Origin: Cryptomeria japonica
Lineage: Eukaryota > Streptophyta > Pinopsida > Cupressales > Cupressaceae
Length of the DNA: 64,000 nucleotides
Reading direction: 5' to 3'
Assembly: GCF_030272615.1 (NCBI RefSeq)
Contig: NC_081408.1
Coordinates: forward strand, 614,597,976-614,661,975
Shown: in pieces, positions 57,169 to 64,000 of the stretch
Position numbering within the stretch: the stretch's first letter is position 1
Layout: each line of letters opens with the position of its first letter
The notes under the pieces: model-generated
What the model saw: only the letters and a program-made list of their open reading frames with translations
Told to the model about the DNA's origin: nothing
The model's database searches: none
Position numbers and translations under genes: made by a program

Positions 57169-58019
57169 AAGATTCAAAGTTCATGATTTATCATGATTCA
57201 TCATGATTGTTGAGAATGGAGATTGAATGCTCAATTTATAGATTATTGGAGAGGATTGATTGATAGGTGGAACACAATGATTAAGAGGTAGAATTCAGGT
57301 GAGCACACATGCTGATTGATAATTCAACTGTTGATTTGGAGGTGGAACTGAATAGATTGAATAGATAAATAAGTTAACTGATTGAAAGATGAAAAAGAAT
57401 GATTGGAGGATAATTAATTGATGACAAAGAAATATTTATTTAGAAAAAGCTAACTAGAATATAGAAAAAGAATGATTGGAGGGAATTAAAGAAATGATGT
57501 AATTAATCAATTAATTGAAATGATCAATTAAAATAGATGGAATAGTTAGCTGAGATGACTGATTGAATGCTTTTTGGGAAAAAAACAAAGTGGAAGATAG
57601 AAATAGAGATTGAAAAGATAATCAATTTAATTAATTAATTAATTTAGCATGTGCTTGCACTTTGACTTTGATTTTCAATTTAATTTTTGCATGATATTTA
57701 ATTCAAATATTGAATTTATTTCAAATTCAATCTGTTATTTGAGTATATTTAGAACTTGACTTTGATTTTCAATTTGATTTTTCAAATCATGCACATGTAT
57801 TTGAAATTGGGAGAAATTAGAATAAATTGAATTTGAATGAAACTAGAAGAAATAATGAAATTAAAAGAAACAATTAGTTAATTAAATAATTTAAAGAAAC
57901 TATTTAATTATTTAGAAATTGAATTTAATTAAATATTTAAGATTATTTAAATTAAAGGATTAAAATCATAATTAATTAAATAGTAAATATTTAATTAATA
58001 TTTTAGAAAAGGGTTCATC
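57169..58019. other. Old remnant, right part, very AT-rich, no gene
   Basis: Continues the sequence interrupted by E5. From about 57400 it is dominated by ATTAATTAA and GATTGA phrases. I see no ORF or motif. The LINE 5' end lies somewhere at its right edge. Confidence 0.45.
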
Positions 58020-58288
58020 ATGAAAAGTGTGAAAATGCCTCTGCGTGCGAAAAAGTGATGCAATGCATCAACATCCTTTTTTGAGTGTTCTTATCCGCTG
58101 TGGGGAAATTAAAGAGGCTCTGCAAATCGTTTCACTGTTTTGGCTAATAACTCCGGGATTGAGGATCTTGGTAGGGTCATAACACAGACCCATGATCAAG
58201 AGGCCTTCTTTGCAAAAACAAAATACTCTTTGGTTAATATGGTTAGGGCTCCCCCCCTCTTTACAAGGGCTGGGATCGACATTGGCAT

Positions 58289-60203
58289 TTGGTGAGCCAC
58301 AGAAATAATAGGGCTTTAGGGCAACCAAATGGCCTCAAATGGAATTCTAGTCATTGTCGGGAGGAGGGTTTTGTAAAATGTAACCAGTCAAAGAGTTCCT
58401 CTGCTTGCCATATTTTTCCTTCACGAAAATCTTTGGGTAAATTATCAGAGGATATGGAAACCCCTGGTTGTCACAATTCTAAGGAAGTCAAGCACCCAAT
58501 GTCAGATCTACCTTCAAATTCCCCAGCTTCTCCTAACGGGTTGGTCATTGAAATTGATAATCATACCCAGGACATGTATCAAATGCATTGTAGGGACGAA
58601 ATGATCTTTGCCCAGTGGAAAGGTTGGGGGATCCCGTCTGAACAAATTGCCAAATGGGTGTCATCTTCCTTCAATAACTAGGTAAAATTTGACATCCTTC
58701 CAGATAATTTCTTAGCTATTGAATGTGGTAATCAGAGTCTGAGAAATTCATTGTTAAACGGGGATATATTAACATTTAAGGGTCTAGGGTTTGATTGCTG
58801 GGAATGGCAACCTCTCTTTCTCCCATCTCAATTCAACTCCTATATGGTTCTGATTAATTGAAAAATAGGGTTTCAGGACCCGAAACCTTTACAACATAGA
58901 TAGAGAAAAAGCACCAAGAAGATCAGTGCTTTAAAGTCTGCATACAAAAAGACTGGCCAAAAGACCAGCAAACAGAAAGAACAACTTAACAACAAAAAAC
59001 AACAAAGAAATAGAGAAGGCAATTTCACTTGATAAATTTCCTGTAGAATTGTGAAATAATGACTTTTTAAGAATAATAGGCAACAAAATAGGTAAATTTG
59101 TAGAAGTAAAAAAATCAGCCCTAAGCTTCTTTAACCAGCTCTTAATTGTTAAAATTAATATTAACATTAAATCTTTAGAACCCATAACTCTGAAATGTGA
59201 TAAATCTTGTTTAACCCTAGAATTACCCTTTTATAATGGTTCTTTTGAAGATTCTATGCCAAGGAAGATCCCCTTTGAGAAACCTTTCCCTGAATTGTTG
59301 CTCATGTCTAATGACGCACCATTCAGATTTGTGGAAGGAGGGGGTTTCACCCTAGAGGGCTATAAGATTGATAATAACTCTAATCTCACCTCAGACCTAT
59401 ACCCTCATATCTCCCCTATTAAGCCCTCTCATTCCCCTCTTCCTCCTCTGCTAACTATAAATTCACCTATAGTTGACTCTCTTCTCAGGGATCGAGATTT
59501 GGAAGATGGCAAAATCAATTAGGTTATCCCTTAGAAAGAGCAGCTCGGTCTGACAAATATGTCATCATCTAGCTCTCTCATTCCACCAGAGAAGCTGAGC
59601 CCCTTGGGGTCTCCCCCTTTAATGGATCTAATTACCTCTGAGCAATTAGCAGTGATGGATAGGCTTTCCTCGGATCTAGGATTGGCATCCTTGCAAGATC
59701 AACCAATCTCTCTAGCCTCAAGATTGGAGGGCTTTGAGGAGGCAAAGGCTCACTCTCCACCTTTGAAGGCTATTTCTAATACAATTGTAGAATCTGAGAG
59801 TGATCGAGTGGCTAGGGAAGTTAACATCATTGTCAATTTTGTAGGGGAAGAAGTAGTAAACGACCTCATGGATCAATTGGTTGCTAAAATTTGTGATGAT
59901 GAGGAGTTGGAAAGACAAAGGGATTTCTTAGTCAAAAATATAGTGGATGTTACCAGAGTCAACTTAGAAACAGATGAACTATTTATAGCATTAGATAACT
60001 TAGAAAATGATAACCCAAATACTCTAGGCATTCTCAGCTCTGACAGAAGCAAAGACTCTCCTAACTATGCTAAACACAGTAAGAGAAGAGGTAGGAGATC
60101 CCTTGATGAACTAAGATCAAAGGATGGAGATGCCAAGGGTCAGGCTAAAATATCTACTCTTTTTAATCTAGGGGAGGTGAAGTTCCTCCCTAGAGAGCCA
60201 TGA
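58289..60203 (+). pseudogene. LINE ORF1
   Basis: Two frames. The first (58289 to about 58860, stop at 58679) contains VIEIDNHTQDMYQMHCRD, WGIPSEQIAKWVSSSFNN and FLAIECGNQSLRNSLLNG, then WEWQPLFLP. This resembles the DUF4283-like part of plant LINE ORF1. The second (59256-59522 and 59559-60203, same frame, stop at 59520) is Ser/Pro-rich, then acidic, and ends KRRGRRSLDELRSKDGDAKG and FLPREP. That basic end just before the endonuclease ORF is typical. ORF1 proteins bind RNA; a zinc knuckle is not seen here. Confidence 0.65.
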
Positions 60204-60844
60204 AAATAATAACATGGAATGTTAGGGGTCTGAATGCCCCTAACAAACAGTGCATCTTAAAGAGCTGCATCTCTGATTCTAAACTAGATATAATGTTAAT
60301 CCAAGAAACCAAAATGAACTCCTCTGAGATAGTCCTTTTTGAGAAAAAACTAGACGTTAGATAGCTAAAGTACTCCCTTGCTACAGGGGCCTCAGGGGGC
60401 TTAGCCATCATTTGGGACTCTAGATTCATCTCATATACACCTGTAGAGATTAAGAAAAATTGGATGGGAGGAGAAGTAGTAAGTTATAAAAATAGCCTAA
60501 GATTCAAATTAATTAACGTTTACGGTCCTATCCAAAATAGGGATAAGGCTAGGATGTGGGTGGAACTGGAGTTTTTCCTTAGAAGTTTCCCAAATGATGT
60601 ATGCATCATTAGGGGAGTTTTCAATGCTATGACTAAGGTAGCAGAAAAAAGAGGAGGTAGCAACAAACTTCCTCTAGCGGCTATAGATTTCAATCATTGG
60701 ATCAATAGGAATTCCCTACTGGAAATCCAGACGGCAGAAAATGCCTTCACCTGGAACAACAAAAGGCTTGGTTTCTGTAACATTGCTGAGAAACTAGATA
60801 GGTTCTTTATCCATGGGGGCTCTCGGAGCTTAACTTTACCTTGA
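60200..60844 (+). pseudogene. LINE ORF2 N-terminus: APE-type endonuclease
   Basis: Starts at ATG 60200, overlapping the ORF1 stop. MKIITWNVRGLN (Asn), IQETK (Glu, about 60300), an in-frame stop at about 60361, then FKLINVYGPIQNRDKARMW, IIRGVFNAM where relatives have GDFN (catalytic Asp lost), FTWNNKR and LDRFFIHG. The frame breaks at about 60835. This domain nicks target DNA in intact LINEs. Confidence 0.87.
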
Positions 60845-62756
60845 ATGCAGAACCCCTCCCTTTAGCAGGATCTAACCATTTCCCACTCCAACTAAACTTA
60901 TTATCTGACCACTCCCCTAAAAAATGTCCCTTCAAATTTGAGAGCATGTGGTTCAGAGATGATAACTTTTTAAACTTAATTGAGAACTGGTGGAGAAGCT
61001 CTATTTTCTTTGGTTTGAAGATGTTTATTATCACAAGAAAGTTAAAGCTTATGAAAAGGAAGCTCTTAGAATGGAACAGGCCTAATTTTGAAAATATTTT
61101 TGATAAAAAACTCTTAATAGAAAATGATCTTAAGAATGTTAACATTGGGGTTCTTGAGAAGGGGATGGATGAGCATCTCTTCGTCAAAGAAAAGGCTCTA
61201 CTCTCTGAGTATGAAAAGAAACTCTCAAATGAAGAGATCTTCTGGAAACAAAAATTGAGGGAGACTTGGTTGAGTGATGGAGACCGAAATACTAAGTTTT
61301 TCCACAATAGTACTAAGCAGAGGTGATGGGTCAATCGAATTTCTAAAATTAAGAATTGTCAGGGCTCCATCCTGTCTAAACCAGATGAGATTGCCACCAA
61401 GGCAACAAGGTTTTTTGATAAAATCTTAAACAATATTGAAGGCTCCAACCTCAGAGGCCAACTCAATATTATCAAGAATCTTCCAAAACTCATTGATGAT
61501 TACCACAACAATATCCTGTCAAAGAAATTCTCTAAGGAGGAGGTTGAATCTATCCTGATGAAGATGAATCCAGACAAGGCCACAGGCTCGGATGGCTTCC
61601 CCACTAGATTTTTCCAAAAATGTTGGGGTTTTATGGGGACAGAGATCACAGATGCCTTAGAAGGTATTAGGAACTCTGGTAAGATTCTCAAAGAAATCAA
61701 CAATACCTTCTTAGCTCTCATCCCCAAAAAAGAGAATCCTGAAAGCTTTAATGACTTCAGACCAGTAGCCCTTTGCAACACCCTATACAAACTCTTAACC
61801 AAACCCTAGCAGCTAGACTCAAGAATCTTCTCCCCATTATCATTAGTGAAGAAAAAACTGGCTTTGTAGCAGATAGATCAATCTATGATGGGGTTATTAT
61901 AGCCCAAGAGGCCATTCATTTGGTCTAGCTCAACAAGGCCCCAAGTATGCTAGTCAAATTAGACATAAGCAAAGCTTACGACAAAGTTGATTGGCACTTC
62001 CTATGTAAATGCTTGGAGGCCTTTGGATTTTCCAAATCCTGGATCAACCTAATCTTTGAATGTATATCCACCCCCAAATTCTTTATCTTGGTTAATGGTT
62101 CCTTGGAAGGTTTCTTCAGTAGCTCGAGAGGGCTCAGGCAAGGAGATCCTATGTCCCACTTCCTCTTCATCATCATGGCTGAAGCCTTAGGTAGATCCAT
62201 CTCTAAGGCCAAAGAGGAAGGTGGGATCCAAGGAATCCCCATTACTAGTGGCCTCCCTCCCTTTACCCAATAGCAATTTGTCGATGACACGATGCTTTTT
62301 GGGTAAGGAAGTGTAGGGGAAGCTAGTGCCTTCAAAGGCATCCTTAATTCCTATATGCTAGCCTCGGGTCAAGAGGTGAATCTAGCTAAGTCTGTAGTTT
62401 TTATGTTCAACATAGACCCCTCTTTAGGAAAAGTGATCTACAATGTCTTGGAGATTGGTGAAGGAACTCTTCCTTGCAAATACCTAGGCATTCCCCTTGA
62501 CAAGGGTAGAAGACCCTCAAAATTATGGGACAACTTGATGGATAAAATCAAGTCTAGGATTAACAGTTGGAAAGGAAAATGGCTCTCATCTGCAGGTAGG
62601 GCAACCTTGGTTAGATTGGTCTTGTCAGCTATGCCCATTTACCAACTCTCCTGTCAACATTTTTCTTCTTCTAAACATGCAGAGCTTAACAAGCATCTCA
62701 GGACTTTCTTTTGGCAAGGTGCTAATGACAGCCATAAAATATCACTCATATCCTAG
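60841..62756 (+). pseudogene. LINE ORF2: reverse transcriptase
   Basis: Frame 60841-61326 is the linker (KLRETWLSDGDRNTKFFHNSTK). RT then follows through 61558-61809, 61947-62273 and 62355-62756: MNPDKATGSDGFPTRFFQ, FRPVALCNTLYKLLTK, KLDISKAYDKVDW (first Asp), GLRQGDPMSHFLFI, then, past a stop at about 62271, FVDDTMLFG (catalytic Asp pair) and YLGIPLDKGRRP, SWKGKWLSSAGRATLV. Several stops and frameshifts, inactive. Confidence 0.92.
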
Positions 62757-63806
62757 GACAAGATATGCAAACCTAAAGAAGAAGGAGGAGTTGGCATTAA
62801 AAACCTTTGTGATCAGGGCAAAGCCTTGGGTGCCAAGTTGGTTTGGAGAATGTTCAGAACCCCCCCCCCCCCCCCCCCCCCTCAAATGGGCTTGCTTGCT
62901 GTACTACAAATACCTTAATGGATGGAATCCTATCCAAATCTTCAGAGAAACCAACCCTCCCAGAGGGTCCTGCCTATGGAATTTTATGTTAGACTGCAGA
63001 AGGATTATCTCTGACAGACTTACTTGGAACCTAGGGTCTGGGGATAAAGCTCTTTTCTGGTCGGATTCATGGGGTGGGTATAAGGCTATTGATAATATCC
63101 ATGACTTTTGTGCTACTCGTATCCTTCTTGAATCTCATAGAGGAACATTGTCTTAGGTTAGAATGAGGACAAGCTCATTTGGGATGGCTCCCTAAGAGGA
63201 GAATACAACTCCAAGGATGGGTACTCTCTCATCTCTAAATTGTTTATAAGACCTATGACTGAGCTTCCCTTGAAACTTTGCTAGGATAAATACTGTCTGC
63301 CTAAGGCAGGTATCTTCTCCTGGCTTGCGGTTCAGAACAAGCTCCTAACTGCAGAAAAATTTAGAAGAATGGGGTATGAGGGCCCTAGTAGATGTCCTCT
63401 TTGTGAGGTAGATGAGGAAGACACCAATCATATCCTCCTTAACTACCCCTTTGCTCACAAATGTTGGATTTGGTTCACCAACAAACTTGAATGGTCTGCA
63501 GCCTTCCCCCACACCATCTTTGGAATGCTCAAGGCATGGCCTCTCCTTAGGTGTGGCTATCTCTTTGAAGGTTTATGGACAACTCTTCCTTCTTCCATTA
63601 TGTGGGAACTATGGAAGGAGAGAAATAGACATCTCTTTAAGAATGAAAAACTAGAGGTTCCCAGAATCATTAACAGGATAGAGTCAGCTATCACTGAGCT
63701 CATGAATAACCGACAGTCATCAAGCACATTGAAGAATGCCTCTATCACTTATTGGGATGAAAAGATGAAAAAATGTTGGGAAGGCTCATCCTTCCTCTCT
63801 TTGTAG
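62757..63806 (+). pseudogene. LINE ORF2: post-RT region and zf-RVT domain
   Basis: Readable parts: KEEGGVGIKNL (about 62775), then after the C-run FRETNPPRGSCLWNFML and FWSDSWGG. The zf-RVT domain is in 63369-63806: RCPLCEVDEEDTNHILLNYPFAHKCW, with the C-X2-C...H...C pattern, and WELWKERNRHLF. This is the standard segment between RT and RNase H in plant LINEs. Frames change several times. Confidence 0.85.
62860..62881 (+). repeat. C22 homopolymer inside LINE ORF2
   Basis: Twenty-two consecutive C inside the coding region, between a WRMFRT-like part and KWACLLYYKYLNG. Other plant LINEs have no such run there. Its length may be unreliable in the assembly. Confidence 0.95.
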
Positions 63807-63859
63807 GAGATGGTCCTATTGCAAGTATTCGATCAAGGGATGCATGCAGATGGCAGCCC

Positions 63860-64000
63860 CCAAGTGAAGGTTGGGTGAAGCTAAACTTTGATGGGGCATC
63901 GCGTGGCAACCCAGGGCAAGTAGGGATAGGATGTGTTGTTCATAATTGGGAAGGCAAGGAACTAGCAACCCTTGTCTCTCTGATTGGCATCAATACCAAC
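63860..64000 (+). pseudogene. LINE ORF2: RNase H domain, cut by window end
   Basis: Reads WVKLNFDGASRGNPGQVG and then GCVVHNWEGKELA. NFDGAS carries the first catalytic Asp of ribonuclease HI. The rest is outside the window. Confidence 0.85.

Larger units (their letters stand above)
58020..64000 (+). mobile_element. L1-type LINE, 3' end outside window
   Basis: Order on the + strand: ORF1-like region, APE endonuclease, RT, zf-RVT and the start of an RNase H domain at the window end. That is the domain order of plant L1 LINEs. ORF1 and ORF2 overlap as ATGA at 60200-60203. Many stops and shifts. The 5' limit is a guess from the change in composition; no poly-A tail or target duplication can be seen in the window. 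Confidence 0.88.

Noticed and set aside
57400-58010. AT-rich ATTAATTAA stretch as a matrix-attachment site or replication origin
   Set aside because: Composition only; no specific motif or context supports it.
1-64000. CRISPR arrays, bacterial operons, tRNA or rRNA genes
   Set aside because: Nothing fits. The direct repeats seen are retroelement LTRs or tandem repeats, and the tRNA-like matches are primer sites only.

Overview
This window looks like intergenic DNA from a large, repeat-rich plant nuclear genome. I see no intact host gene in 64 kb. The sequence is AT-rich and almost entirely made of nested, decaying LTR retrotransposons plus one LINE. The protein families (Tat/Ogre-like Ty3-gypsy with two RNase H domains and an antisense plant-mobile-domain ORF, SIRE/Tork-like Ty1-copia, plant L1 with zf-RVT and RNase H) are plant-specific. 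Very long elements and deep nesting would suit a conifer-sized genome, but the species cannot be fixed from this sequence.

Layout. (1) 1-23056: a giant gypsy element (G1). Its 5' LTR is cut by the window start. It has a tRNA-Lys-type primer site, a 2.8-kb leader with 21-bp repeats, broken gag, protease, G-patch, RT, RNase H, second RNase H and integrase, an antisense plant-mobile-domain ORF, a polypurine tract and a complete 3' LTR. A 6.1-kb copia element (C1, 4883-10982) sits inside its gag-protease junction. (2) 23057-24699: the 3' end and 3' LTR of an older copia element (X) into which G1 inserted. (3) 24700-25371 plus 48718-49067 and 57169 onward: one older stretch, split by two later insertions. 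(4) 25372-48717: an LTR element without recognisable pol (E4) that carries a decayed fragment resembling the cohesin regulator PDS5. It is interrupted by a solo LTR (S, 28627-30281) and by a reverse-strand copia element (E3, 30486-45320). E3's own 3' LTR is split by a third element (E2, 31112-38772). (5) 49068-57163: element E5. (6) About 58020 to the window end: an L1-type LINE on the + strand, truncated by the window.

Boundaries are unusually clear. Perfect 5-bp target duplications flank E2 (aaagc), E3 (agcta), E5 (acaca) and the solo LTR (agtgc). C1 (cagaa/tagaa) and E4 (cctca/cccca) have near-perfect ones. This gives an order of events: older stretch, then E4, then E3, then E2; and X, then G1, then C1.

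The most interesting items are these. E2 and E5 are diverged members of one pol-less family. Both carry a coiled-coil ORF1 with 4-5 zinc knuckles, and a long second ORF of unknown function behind a conserved TATA-like block. Five different copia-type LTR families share a short hairpin whose stems covary. E4 carries a PDS5-like fragment. G1 has a leader built of 21-bp units open on both strands. Most ORFs are broken, so genes listed here are mainly pseudogenes; E5 ORF2 keeps a single reading frame over 1119 codons with only five stop codons.
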